DNA of 40,150 nt from Mycobacteriales bacterium (GTDB lineage Bacteria > Actinomycetota > Actinomycetes > JAFAQI01), in the NCBI GenBank assembly GCA_035550055.1, contig DASZRO010000071.1, positions 1-40,150 of the forward strand. Direction: 5' to 3'. Every line of letters starts with the position of its first letter. Within the stretch, counting starts at the first letter, position 1. A program made the position numbers and the translations under genes. Of the stretch, positions 30,575 to 37,847 are shown piece by piece. Below the pieces are notes generated by a model. It saw only the letters and a program-made list of their open reading frames with translations. It did not search any database and was not told the DNA's origin.

Positions 30575-32727
30575 GTCGAGGCGGTGTAGTAGCAGACCGG
30601 ATCGGTCTGGCCCAGCCCGACTCCGGGCAGGTAGGCCACCGCCGTCCACTCGCTGTGGGTCAGGCCGGCGGCGAGCGGCGGCGAGGTGGCGATCCCGTTG
30701 CTGTCGGTGGTCGCCGTGGCAGTGGTCGCGGTGCCGCCGCTGAAGTGGGCGCCGCTCGACGACGGAATCAGGAAGGTGACCGGCGTGTCGACGAGCGGGT
30801 TGCCGTACTGATCGGTCGCCAGCGCTGCCAGCGGCGAACCCGCTGGGACCACGCGGCTGCTGCCGGGCTGGGGCAGCAGCCGCGTCGGCGTGGGCGAGCC
30901 GCTCGGCGCGGGCGCCTCTGTCAGGGACAGGTCGCCGCTCGCCGGCCAAGCCCCCGACGTCTGGTTCGGGCGCACCGTGAGGAAGTACGCCTCACCGTCG
31001 CCGAAGGCCGGGATCGCGACGCTGGCGATCCCGTTCGTCACGGGAACCGTCGACGTCGTGGTCGCCGGCGCGGTCTTCTCGTCGCTGATCGAGTCCGGGA
31101 TCTCCTGGACCGAGACGCTCGCCGAGGTGGCGTCGCCGGGAAGCGCGACCTGCACGGTGGTCGGCACCGGCGCCGGTGCGGACGCCGGCCCGGCGCAGTA
31201 GGAGGCTCCGGTGGTCGCCCGGGAGCACGTCTGGTGGCGACCCAGCAGCACCCGCGTCGTACCGGTGTCGCTGGTGACGGCGAGCGAGCTCAGGTCGGTG
31301 TCGTTGCTCTCCGACTCGACCCGGTCACCCGTCATCGTCGCGTAGTCGACCATCGTCCAGTAGCTCGGGTTGGGGACACCGTCGGCGTTGAGCAGCTCGT
31401 CGAGGTTCGGGGCGTTGCACACGTTCGCGACCCCGCCGCCCGGGTACTGCCAGCACGAGCGGTTCGCCTCGTCGATCCCGGCGCGGTCCTCGGCGGCCAC
31501 GTATCCCGCCGCGAAGCCCGGGATGAACTGCCCCGCCGCCGAGCTGTTCTCGTCGGCGAACAGCAGCGGCGTGCCGATCCCCGGGTTCTCCGCGATCAGC
31601 TCGCGGACCGTCTCGGCCTGGTCGCGAAGCGTCTCGGGCATCTCGTCGTAGGAGACCGGGTTCTGGTCGAGGGTGTCGTAGTTGTCGTGCCACGCGATCG
31701 CGTAGAGCTGCATCCCGTTGGCCGCGGCGAACGGGATGAACGACTTCAGGTCGATGTACCAAGGCGACGTCGAGCTCTCGTACTGCCAGTCGATCGACGG
31801 GCCGATCACCCGGGCGTCGGGGTCGACGCCCTTGATCGCCTTGTAGGCCTTGAGGTACTCCTGCTCGACGAGCGCCCGGGTCGGCGGCTGCGACGTGCTG
31901 TAGGGGTAGTTCTCCGGCTCGTTCTGGATCTCCCAGATCGGGTCACGGCCGGCGTCCACCGCGTTCTTGACGACGCGGGCGATGAAGTTCTTGTACTTCT
32001 GCCAGTCGCTCCACGGGTCCACGGCGGCGGTCCCGACGTGGTTGCTCGCCAGCCAGGCGTCGGACAGCGACTCGATGATGTCGGTGTCGCCGACGACTGC
32101 GGCGGCCTGCTTGTACTGGGTCGGATTGCCACCCTGGATCCGCCAGTGCTGAAGGTCGAGCGCCCCCACCCACTTGTTGTTGATCGGGACCGTCCCGGAC
32201 AGCAGCCCCGCGCCCGGGTGCTGCTCGGCGCCGAGCTGGTCGGCCGAGTCGACCACGACGCAGTCCCCGACCAGGCTCAGCGAACAGTGCGAGCTCGTGG
32301 CGGTGACCGTCCCGGTCGCGTTGTACGGGCCAGCTGGTCCTGAGGTGTCGCCGCTGCCGTCGGGGCCGATCGGGGTGACCGTGAAGTAGACGGGATGGTT
32401 GAGCGGGAGGTCGTCCCACGTGAGCGAGGTTGCGGACGCCGCAGCCAGTCGAGTACCGAAGTCCGGCCAGGCCATGTTGAAGTAGTCGCCGCGATGCGCC
32501 TCCACCTGGTAGCGGGCGACCGTGCCGCTCACCGGCGGCTGCCAGGAGATCGTCGCGACGTCGCCGGTCACCGAGGCGACCAGGTCCCGCACCGGCGAAA
32601 GCGCCGGATCGGCCGAGGCAGCGCTCGCACCCGCCCCTCCCACGCACAGCACCGCGAGGACCACGAACAGCCGTGAGAGCCGGCGGACGAACGATTGCGA
32701 AGGGGCCCTGCTGGGAGCGCTGCGCAC
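30571..32727 (-). CDS. Secreted multidomain glycoside hydrolase (clan A-like) with Fn3 and Ig-like domains
   Basis: A 718-residue protein. Residues 1-38 form a signal peptide (basic SFVRRLSRLF, then LFVVLAVLCVGGAGASAASA). A fibronectin-III-like domain covers about 43-135. The catalytic region covers about 150-500 and looks like a TIM barrel of the GH5/GH39 kind: EIQNEPENYPY places the acid/base Glu at 270, and LLFADENSSAAG places the likely nucleophile at 393. A second beta domain follows, and residues about 620-705 (VVPAGSPLAALATDQYGNPL) resemble a bacterial Ig-like (Big_1) fold. It may trim or release the polymer outside the cell, as PslG does in the Psl system. GTG at 32727 has AGAGAGGA five bases upstream. 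The stop overlaps that of rmlD. Confidence 0.8.
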   Translation of the reverse strand: MRSAPSRAPSQSFVRRLSRLFVVLAVLCVGGAGASAASADPALSPVRDLVASVTGDVATISWQPPVSGTVARYQVEAHRGDYFNMAWPDFGTRLAAASATSLTWDDLPLNHPVYFTVTPIGPDGSGDTSGPAGPYNATGTVTATSSHCSLSLVGDCVVVDSADQLGAEQHPGAGLLSGTVPINNKWVGALDLQHWRIQGGNPTQYKQAAAVVGDTDIIESLSDAWLASNHVGTAAVDPWSDWQKYKNFIARVVKNAVDAGRDPIWEIQNEPENYPYSTSQPPTRALVEQEYLKAYKAIKGVDPDARVIGPSIDWQYESSTSPWYIDLKSFIPFAAANGMQLYAIAWHDNYDTLDQNPVSYDEMPETLRDQAETVRELIAENPGIGTPLLFADENSSAAGQFIPGFAAGYVAAEDRAGIDEANRSCWQYPGGGVANVCNAPNLDELLNADGVPNPSYWTMVDYATMTGDRVESESNDTDLSSLAVTSDTGTTRVLLGRHQTCSRATTGASYCAGPASAPAPVPTTVQVALPGDATSASVSVQEIPDSISDEKTAPATTTSTVPVTNGIASVAIPAFGDGEAYFLTVRPNQTSGAWPASGDLSLTEAPAPSGSPTPTRLLPQPGSSRVVPAGSPLAALATDQYGNPLVDTPVTFLIPSSSGAHFSGGTATTATATTDSNGIATSPPLAAGLTHSEWTAVAYLPGVGLGQTDPVCYYTAST

Positions 32728-32732
32728 GTGTG

Positions 32733-32740
32733 TCCTCTCT
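32733..32740 (-). promoter_or_regulatory. Ribosome binding site of the secreted hydrolase
   Basis: On the minus strand AGAGAGGA is followed by five bases and GTG at 32727. It selects this start over two ATGs further upstream in the same frame and leaves a normal signal peptide. The gap 32728-32896 also holds GATAACCGTT near 32767-32776 on this strand, which may belong to its promoter, but no convincing -35/-10 pair is visible. Confidence 0.55.
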
Positions 32741-32851
32741 GCTGAAGACCGACCGCCCATCCGAACGGTTATCGCCGGATGTCCACCCACTCAAACGCCC
32801 CCGCTGCGGCGGATGCAAGACGACGCCAGGATCTGCGTACGGCGGTGTCGC

Positions 32852-32857
32852 TAGCGT
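32852..32857 (+). promoter_or_regulatory. Upstream candidate -10 box ahead of gmd
   Basis: TAGCGT is followed by seven bases and a GTG at 32865, the same layout as the leaderless starts, but that GTG is not in frame with gmd. A transcript from here would carry a 32-base leader before the gmd ATG. Confidence 0.35.
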
Positions 32858-32864
32858 GAACCGC

Positions 32865-32912
32865 GTGAGACCCGCGGCCACACGTAGGGTGACGCCATGC
32901 CGCGCGCGCTGA
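32865..32912 (+). other. Possible 15-codon upstream ORF overlapping the gmd start
   Basis: GTG at 32865 opens a frame of 15 codons ([15 protein letters not shown]) that stops at 32910-32912, 16 bases inside gmd and in another frame. It stands seven bases after the TAGCGT box, so a leaderless transcript would start on it. Translation through the gmd start could lower or couple gmd translation. It may equally be chance. Confidence 0.2.
32885..32890 (+). promoter_or_regulatory. Candidate -10 box of gmd (leaderless)
   Basis: TAGGGT is followed by six bases (GACGCC) and ATG at 32897. No ribosome binding site is present. Confidence 0.5.
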
Positions 32913-33892
32913 TCACCGGCATCACCGGTCAGGACGGGCTCTACCTCGGCGAGCTGCTGGTCGCGAAGGGCTACGACGTGTACGGCGTGGTGCGCGGCCA
33001 GAACAACCCGAAGGTGCGCACCGTCGAGCGGCTCATTCCCAGCGTCGAGCTCCTCGAGGGCGACCTGACCGACCTGCCGTCGCTGATCAGCGCGATCGAG
33101 ATCGCCCAACCCGATGAGATCTACAACCTCGGCGCGTTGTCGTTCGTGGGCCTGTCGTGGCGACAGGCGGAGCTCACTGCCGACGTGACCGGCATGGGCG
33201 TGCTGCGCATGCTCGAGGCGATCCGGATCGCGACGCAGAACCACATGGAGCGGATCCGCTTCTACCAGGCGTCGAGCAGCGAGATGTTCGGCAAGGTGCG
33301 CGAGTCGCCGCAGGTCGAGACGACGCCGTTCCACCCGCGGTCGCCGTACGGTGCGGCGAAGACCTTCGGGCACTACATCACCGTGAACTATCGCGAGTCC
33401 TACAACGCCTTCGCCTGCTCCGGGATCCTGTTCAACCACGAGTCACCGCGAAGGGGTCACGAGTTCGTGACCCGGAAGGTGACCCGCAGCGTGGCGCGGA
33501 TCGCGCTCGGCCTGCAGGAGTCGGTCTCGCTCGGCAACCTCGACAGCAAGCGCGACTGGGGGTTCGCCGGCGACTACGTCGAGGCGATGTGGGCGATGCT
33601 GCAGGCCGACGAGCCGGAGGACTTCGTCGTGGCGACCGGCGAGACCCACTCGATCTCGGAGCTGTTGGACATCGCGTTCGGTCGCATCGGCGTGACCGAC
33701 TGGTCGAAGCACGTCGAGGTCGACCAGCGATTCGTGCGGCCCGCTGAGGTCGACTACCTGTGCGGTGACGCCACGAAGGCGAGGGAGCGGCTCGGCTGGG
33801 CGCCGAAAGTCTCCTTCGACGAGCTGATCGAGATGATGGTCGACGCCGATCTGGCTCGCGAGAAGCGGCTGAGCGCGGAGCCCGAGGACTGA
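32897..33892 (+). CDS. gmd: GDP-mannose 4,6-dehydratase
   Basis: A 331-residue extended short-chain dehydrogenase that converts GDP-mannose to GDP-4-keto-6-deoxymannose. [19 protein letters not shown] near 3-21 is the cofactor loop typical of [16 protein letters not shown] near 76-88, the catalytic [10 protein letters not shown] near 122-131 and [11 protein letters not shown] with Tyr and Lys near 151-161 follow. [18 protein letters not shown] and [20 protein letters not shown] are the GMD-specific signatures. No reductase or fucose synthase gene that would use the product is evident in the window. ATG at 32897 is preceded by a TAGGGT box. The following methyltransferase starts eight bases after the stop. 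Confidence 0.95.
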   Translation: MPRALITGITGQDGLYLGELLVAKGYDVYGVVRGQNNPKVRTVERLIPSVELLEGDLTDLPSLISAIEIAQPDEIYNLGALSFVGLSWRQAELTADVTGMGVLRMLEAIRIATQNHMERIRFYQASSSEMFGKVRESPQVETTPFHPRSPYGAAKTFGHYITVNYRESYNAFACSGILFNHESPRRGHEFVTRKVTRSVARIALGLQESVSLGNLDSKRDWGFAGDYVEAMWAMLQADEPEDFVVATGETHSISELLDIAFGRIGVTDWSKHVEVDQRFVRPAEVDYLCGDATKARERLGWAPKVSFDELIEMMVDADLAREKRLSAEPED

Positions 33893-33900
33893 GCCGAGCG

Positions 33901-34695
33901 ATGTCAGAGCTCGAGCCGCCGCAGGTCTCCCCGGACGAGTACGACGAGGACTACTACCGCACCGCCTGCGCCGGTCACGACGAGTGGGTCGAGTCCGCCG
34001 GCGCCGGTGAAGCCGCGCTCTACAAGGGCGTGCTGGCCCGGGCGGGCATCCGCGAGCAGATGACGGTGTGCGACATCGGCGCGGGCCGCGGCGAGCTGGT
34101 CGCCCTCGCCGTCCAGCACGGTGCGAGGTGGGCAGTCGGCGTCGAGTACTCGGCAGCGGCCGCACGCCTTGCGGCGCAGTCGATCGCTGCTCGCGACGTC
34201 GCGGACCGGGCCGCCGTCGTCCTGGCCGACGCCCGCCGGCTACCGCTGCCGGACTCGTGCGCCGACCTGGTGTTCATGATCGATGTGATCGAGCACCTCG
34301 CGCCTGCCGAGCTCGCAGCCACCTTCGCCGAGGCACATCGGGTGCTCACGCCAGGCGGTCGGCTGTTCGCCCACACCTTCCCGACGCGGACGATTTACGA
34401 CGTCACCTACCGAGGCATGCGGGCAATGGCGCGGCTCGGCGGTCGGCACTGGCCCGCCGATCCGCGCAACGACTACGAGCATCGGATGCACGTGAACGAG
34501 CAGACCCGGGCCGGGTTGCGGCGGTCGTTGCGCAGCGCGGGCTTCCCAGCCCCCGACGTGCAGTTCGGCAAGTGGGTGCACGTCGACTTCGTGCCGAGCC
34601 GGCGCGGACAGGCGGCGCTTCGGAGGCTCGCTCGACACCGGGCGACAGCGCCGCTCGCGGTGGCCGACCTCTGGGTCGACGCGCGGAGAAGCTAG
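33901..34695 (+). CDS. Class I SAM-dependent methyltransferase
   Basis: A 264-residue protein. VCDIGAGRGELVALAVQHG near 57-75 is motif I, WAVGVEYSAAAARLAA the second strand, and LVFMIDVIEHLAPAELAATF near 122-141 the post-motif of the Methyltransf_11/25 type. GGRLFAHTFPTRTIYDVTYR and the acidic-to-basic C-terminus follow. It starts with ATG eight bases after gmd, in the same transcript, which suggests that a deoxymannose-derived sugar may be its acceptor; this is inference. The TAG stop shares CTAG (34692-34695) with that of the convergent acetyltransferase. Confidence 0.85.
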   Translation: MSELEPPQVSPDEYDEDYYRTACAGHDEWVESAGAGEAALYKGVLARAGIREQMTVCDIGAGRGELVALAVQHGARWAVGVEYSAAAARLAAQSIAARDVADRAAVVLADARRLPLPDSCADLVFMIDVIEHLAPAELAATFAEAHRVLTPGGRLFAHTFPTRTIYDVTYRGMRAMARLGGRHWPADPRNDYEHRMHVNEQTRAGLRRSLRSAGFPAPDVQFGKWVHVDFVPSRRGQAALRRLARHRATAPLAVADLWVDARRS

Positions 34696-35291
34696 ACGCC
34701 GACGGGTCGCAGCTCCTCGGGACCGAAGTACTCGACGACCCGCGCCGGTGCGCCGTAGGCGAGACAGTAGGCCGGTATCGGCCTGGTGACGACGCTTCCC
34801 GCACCGATGATCGCGCCCTCGCCGATCGAGTTCAGGATCGTGCACTTCGACGTGACGATGGCGTTGTCGCCGATCTCGATCGGTCGGAAGTCGTAGCCCT
34901 GGTCGAGCAGGTGCTTGGTGTGGTCGCGGAACTTGTGATTGCCGTCGGCGATCATCACCGACTGCCCGAACACCGCCCGGCGGCCGATGGTCAGCGATGT
35001 CGATATCTGGATCAGCGCGGCCGAGGTGAAGATCACCCCTTCGGCCATCTCGATGCGGCCGCCCGGCGCGATCTCACAGAAGAAGTCGCGCCGGAACTCG
35101 CAGCCCGCGGCAATGTGCAGCGTCGCCTCGCCGGGCATCCACAGGTCACACCGAGGGCCGAACGCGACGCCTTTCGCGATTTCGAGGTCGAGATGGTTGT
35201 GCGTGAGCAGCAGCGACGCCCGGCGCCACGCCGAGGCGATCCGGCGCCCGTGGCCATACCGCAGCAGCCACGGCAATCGACGCACAGACAT
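34692..35291 (-). CDS. Hexapeptide-repeat acyltransferase
   Basis: A 199-residue left-handed beta-helix protein. After a basic start (SVRRLPWLLRYGHGRRIAS), hexapeptide turns run from about 45: LEIAKGVAFGPRCDLW, LHIAAGCEFRRDFFCEIAP, GGRIEMAEGVIFTSAALIQI and LTIGRRAVFGQSVMIADGNH. The His of ADGNHKFRDH is the probable catalytic base. IGDNAIVTSKCTILNSIGEG to VVTRPIPAYCLAYGAPARVV closes the domain as in acetyl-CoA-dependent enzymes. ATG at 35291 lies ten bases from a TAGCGT box. It is a single-gene unit, convergent with the methyltransferase. It probably O-acetylates a sugar residue. Confidence 0.85.
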   Translation of the reverse strand: MSVRRLPWLLRYGHGRRIASAWRRASLLLTHNHLDLEIAKGVAFGPRCDLWMPGEATLHIAAGCEFRRDFFCEIAPGGRIEMAEGVIFTSAALIQISTSLTIGRRAVFGQSVMIADGNHKFRDHTKHLLDQGYDFRPIEIGDNAIVTSKCTILNSIGEGAIIGAGSVVTRPIPAYCLAYGAPARVVEYFGPEELRPVGV

Positions 35292-35301
35292 GGTGGACGC
35301 G

Positions 35302-35307
35302 ACGCTA
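35302..35307 (-). promoter_or_regulatory. Candidate -10 box of the acyltransferase at 34692-35291
   Basis: On the minus strand TAGCGT is followed by ten bases and ATG at 35291. It fills most of the 30-base gap after the upstream sugar transferase gene, so this gene may be expressed separately. Confidence 0.42.
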
Positions 35308-35321
35308 GCGCGGCGAGCCGA

Positions 35322-36806
35322 TCAGTACGCGCCCTTGCGCTCGGCAACCGCGAACAGCGTCTTCCAGATGATCAAGGCGTCGAGAGCGAGGGACCACCGC
35401 TCGACGTAGTACAAGTCGAGGCGGACGCTTTCTTCCCAGCTGAGGTCGGATCGGCCGGACACCTGCCACAACCCGGTGATGCCGGGCCGCACCAGCAGTC
35501 GGCGGGCGATCTCGCGGTCGTACTGGGAGACCTCGCTCGGCAACGGTGGCCGCGGCCCGACCAGTGCCATGTCGCCGCGCACCACGTTCCACAGCTGCGG
35601 CACCTCGTCGAGCGACCACCGGCGCAGGTAGCGACCGACTCGCGTGACTCTCGGATCGTCGCGCATCTTGAACAGCAGGCCGTCGGCGTTCTCGTTCTGA
35701 TGGCGCAGGGACTCCAGCCGCGACTCCGCATCGGCGTACATCGTCCGGAGCTTGAACACTTTGAACTCGTTGCCACCGCGACCGACCCGGGTCTGGCGGA
35801 AGATCACCGGACCGGAGCTGTCCAGCCGGATCGCCAGCAGGATGAACGCGATGAACGGCGCCGCCAGCAACAGCGCAACGGCTGCGATCAGCCACTCGAC
35901 CGAGGCCTTGAGCATCTGGCGCGGCCCCGACAGCTCGGGTTCTTCGATGTGGACGAACGGGAGGTCGATGGCCGGACGCGCGCCGGTGCGAAGACCCGCG
36001 ACATCGAGCAGCGCGGGCGCGACGACCAGATCGACCCCAGTGCCCTCGAGCTCCCAGGAGAGAGCGCGCAACACGTCTGCGGACATCCCCGGGCCCGCGG
36101 TCACTCCGACCGTGTCGGCGCCGCATTCGGCGATCGCTGACACGACGTGGGTGAGCGAGCCGAGCACCGGAGCCCCCGCGACGGCGTCGGTGTCGCCCGG
36201 CATCGGCAGGCAGACGCCGGCCAGCCGAAGGCCGAGATACGGCTTGGCACGGAGGCTCTTCGCAAAGCTCTCGACCGCCGCCAGCCCACCGACCGCGACG
36301 ACGACATGCTGGCAGCGACCCCGACGGCGCTGCCGGTGCAGCCATTTCCGCTGCGCGTAACGACCGGCAAGCAACATCACGGTGCCGATCGGCAGCGCGG
36401 AGGCGACGTAGCCCCGCGCGAACTCGACCTTGAAGCTGTAGGCGACCACCGCGATCACGGCCATCAGCCACCACGAGGCGGACACGATCCGCTTGTACTC
36501 GTCCTCGCCCACGCCAAGGAAGCGCATCTCGTACGCCCGGGCGCAGACCAGCACCGTGAGCCACACCGGGACCAGCAGCAGGCTCAACACCGTGTAGTCC
36601 ACGCCATGGATGGAGTTCGGGTTCGCCCCGAAGCGGATCTCGTTGGCGATGAGCGCGCTCACCAGGATCAGCAACAGGTCACCGGCGAACAGCGCCGCAC
36701 GCTGCCGGTACTCCCACGCCTTCGTCGACACGAGCTTTCGCGCATCGGCACCCGGTTGAGCGACGGAGATGCCACGACGACGGGCTGATTCCACCGTCGC
36801 CGTCAT
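35322..36806 (-). CDS. Initiating polyprenyl glycosylphosphotransferase (WbaP/CpsE-like, full length)
   Basis: A 494-residue enzyme that loads the first sugar-1-phosphate onto undecaprenyl phosphate. Four helices fill the first 150 residues (LFAGDLLLILVSALIANEI, VLSLLLVPVWLTVLVCA). A soluble CoA-binding-like region follows (VVAVGGLAAVESFAKSL). Near 280 comes the fifth hydrophobic segment (WLIAAVALLLAAPFIAFILL) and the catalytic domain. There RQTRVGRGGNEFKVFKLRTM, RRWSLDEVPQLWNVVRGDM with the Asp-Glu pair, LVGPRPPLP and RPGITGLWQVSGRSDLSWE are all canonical. ATG at 36806 has GGGAG six bases upstream; the adjacent GTG at 36809 is too close to it. It is a single gene, divergent from the sulfotransferase at 36928. 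Confidence 0.93.
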   Translation of the reverse strand: MTATVESARRRGISVAQPGADARKLVSTKAWEYRQRAALFAGDLLLILVSALIANEIRFGANPNSIHGVDYTVLSLLLVPVWLTVLVCARAYEMRFLGVGEDEYKRIVSASWWLMAVIAVVAYSFKVEFARGYVASALPIGTVMLLAGRYAQRKWLHRQRRRGRCQHVVVAVGGLAAVESFAKSLRAKPYLGLRLAGVCLPMPGDTDAVAGAPVLGSLTHVVSAIAECGADTVGVTAGPGMSADVLRALSWELEGTGVDLVVAPALLDVAGLRTGARPAIDLPFVHIEEPELSGPRQMLKASVEWLIAAVALLLAAPFIAFILLAIRLDSSGPVIFRQTRVGRGGNEFKVFKLRTMYADAESRLESLRHQNENADGLLFKMRDDPRVTRVGRYLRRWSLDEVPQLWNVVRGDMALVGPRPPLPSEVSQYDREIARRLLVRPGITGLWQVSGRSDLSWEESVRLDLYYVERWSLALDALIIWKTLFAVAERKGAY

Positions 36807-36844
36807 CACGTGCTCCCTCGTCGCCGCCGAAATCCCGCCGCACT

Positions 36845-36874
36845 ACGGTACGCATCCCTCGGCCCGGTTGTCAG
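36845..36874 (-). promoter_or_regulatory. Candidate -35/-10 promoter of the full-length sugar transferase
   Basis: On the minus strand CTGACA (36869-36874) and TACCGT (36845-36850) stand 18 bases apart, followed by a leader of about 33 bases with GGGAG before ATG at 36806. It is the best two-box promoter in the window and its -35 overlaps that of the opposite gene. Confidence 0.5.
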
Positions 36875-36894
36875 TGAAGCGACGACGGTAGTCT
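36868..36894 (+). promoter_or_regulatory. Candidate promoter of the sulfotransferase at 36928
   Basis: TTGTCA (36868-36873) and TAGTCT (36889-36894) stand 15 bases apart, a short spacing. The leader of about 27 bases carries GGGGAGAG at 36912-36919, eight bases before ATG at 36928. The -35 box overlaps that of the divergent gene, so the two promoters may compete. Confidence 0.4.
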
Positions 36895-36927
36895 CGGCGT
36901 GGCTTACTACCGGGGAGAGAAATCCGC

Positions 36928-37818
36928 ATGCGCGGCACAGAGGCAGACGCTGAGGCGCTCCGGGGAGGCCCTCCGCGGCGGCGCGCTCGCCGCCTCCGCC
37001 ACGAGTTGCTCATTCGTGCCCGCGTCGCGAGCGGCACCTACCGGGTTTTGCCCGACTTCGTCGTAGTTGGCGCCATGAAGGCCGGTTCGACCACGCTGTT
37101 CGATCTCATCGGACAGCACCCACGGGTGCGGACCGCGACCAAGGAAGTTCGCTACTTCGACCTCTACCACCGACGTTCGCTGCGGTGGTACAGCGCGCAC
37201 CTGCCGCCGGGTGGCAGAGCAGCACGCGACTGGCTGACCGGGGAGGCGACGCCGTCCTACCTGTACGACGAGCGGGTGCCGGAAAGGGTCGCTGCAGCCC
37301 TTCCCGGGGTCAAAGCGATCGCGTTGGTGCGGCACCCGATCGATCGGACGTATTCGCACTACCAGCACAACCGCGCCAACGGCTTCGAAACCCTCTCGTT
37401 CGACGAGGCCTTGGCGGCCGAGCCGGCTCGTCTCGCGCACTACCGGGACGGCTACGAACGAGGTGAGCGACAGGCCACCGCGCGCTTCAACCTCTTCTCG
37501 TACGTGCGGCGCAGCATGTACGCCGACCAGATCGCGCGATGGCAGGAGGCTCTCGGCGCGCAGCAACTGCTGGTCGTCCGGTCGGAGGACCTCTTCGCGG
37601 ACCCGTATCCGACAATCGCGAACGTGTTCGGTTTCCTCGGGCTTGACGACGCCCGTATCAACGCGACCGCGAAGAACACCAGGGACTATGCGCCGCTCGG
37701 CGGCACGCAGCGAGCACTGCTCGCCCAGACGTTCGGCCCTGATGTCGCGCGGCTCGAGAGCATGCTCGGCCGGACGCTCGGCTGGGACCTGCCGACCGAC
37801 CTGCGCTCGGGCGCGTAG
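36928..37818 (+). CDS. PAPS-dependent sulfotransferase (heparan-sulfate sulfotransferase-like)
   Basis: A 296-residue protein. VVGAMKAGSTTLFDLIGQHP near 46-65 is the 5'-phosphosulfate loop with the catalytic Lys of MKAGST. TKEVRYFDLYHRR follows, then LTGEATPSYLYDE and the 3'-phosphate motif LVRHPIDRTYSHYQHNR near 132-148. RSEDLFADPYPTIANVFGFL near the end is the usual closing motif. This order is that of the Sulfotransfer_1/3 group acting on polysaccharides. The N-terminal 40 residues are Arg-rich. It is one of three sulfotransferases in the window and has a leadered message with a clear ribosome binding site. The glycan acceptor is unknown. Confidence 0.88.
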   Translation: MRGTEADAEALRGGPPRRRARRLRHELLIRARVASGTYRVLPDFVVVGAMKAGSTTLFDLIGQHPRVRTATKEVRYFDLYHRRSLRWYSAHLPPGGRAARDWLTGEATPSYLYDERVPERVAAALPGVKAIALVRHPIDRTYSHYQHNRANGFETLSFDEALAAEPARLAHYRDGYERGERQATARFNLFSYVRRSMYADQIARWQEALGAQQLLVVRSEDLFADPYPTIANVFGFLGLDDARINATAKNTRDYAPLGGTQRALLAQTFGPDVARLESMLGRTLGWDLPTDLRSGA

Positions 37819-37833
37819 TGCGAAGTGTCGGGG

Positions 37834-37839
37834 TAGCGT
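37834..37839 (+). promoter_or_regulatory. Candidate -10 box of the sulfotransferase at 37848
   Basis: TAGCGT is followed by eight bases and GTG at 37848. The box lies within the 29-base gap after the previous sulfotransferase, so the two genes may have separate promoters. Confidence 0.45.
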
Positions 37840-37847
37840 GAAAGGCC

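Noticed and set aside
30133-32343. Plus-strand open frame of about 736 codons opposite the secreted hydrolase
   Set aside because: Composition is Arg/Val/Asp-biased without any domain, while the opposite strand has a signal peptide, catalytic motifs and a ribosome binding site.
34068-36140. Plus-strand open frame of about 690 codons opposite the sugar transferase
   Set aside because: It is an antisense shadow with no recognisable domain; the minus strand encodes a canonical enzyme.
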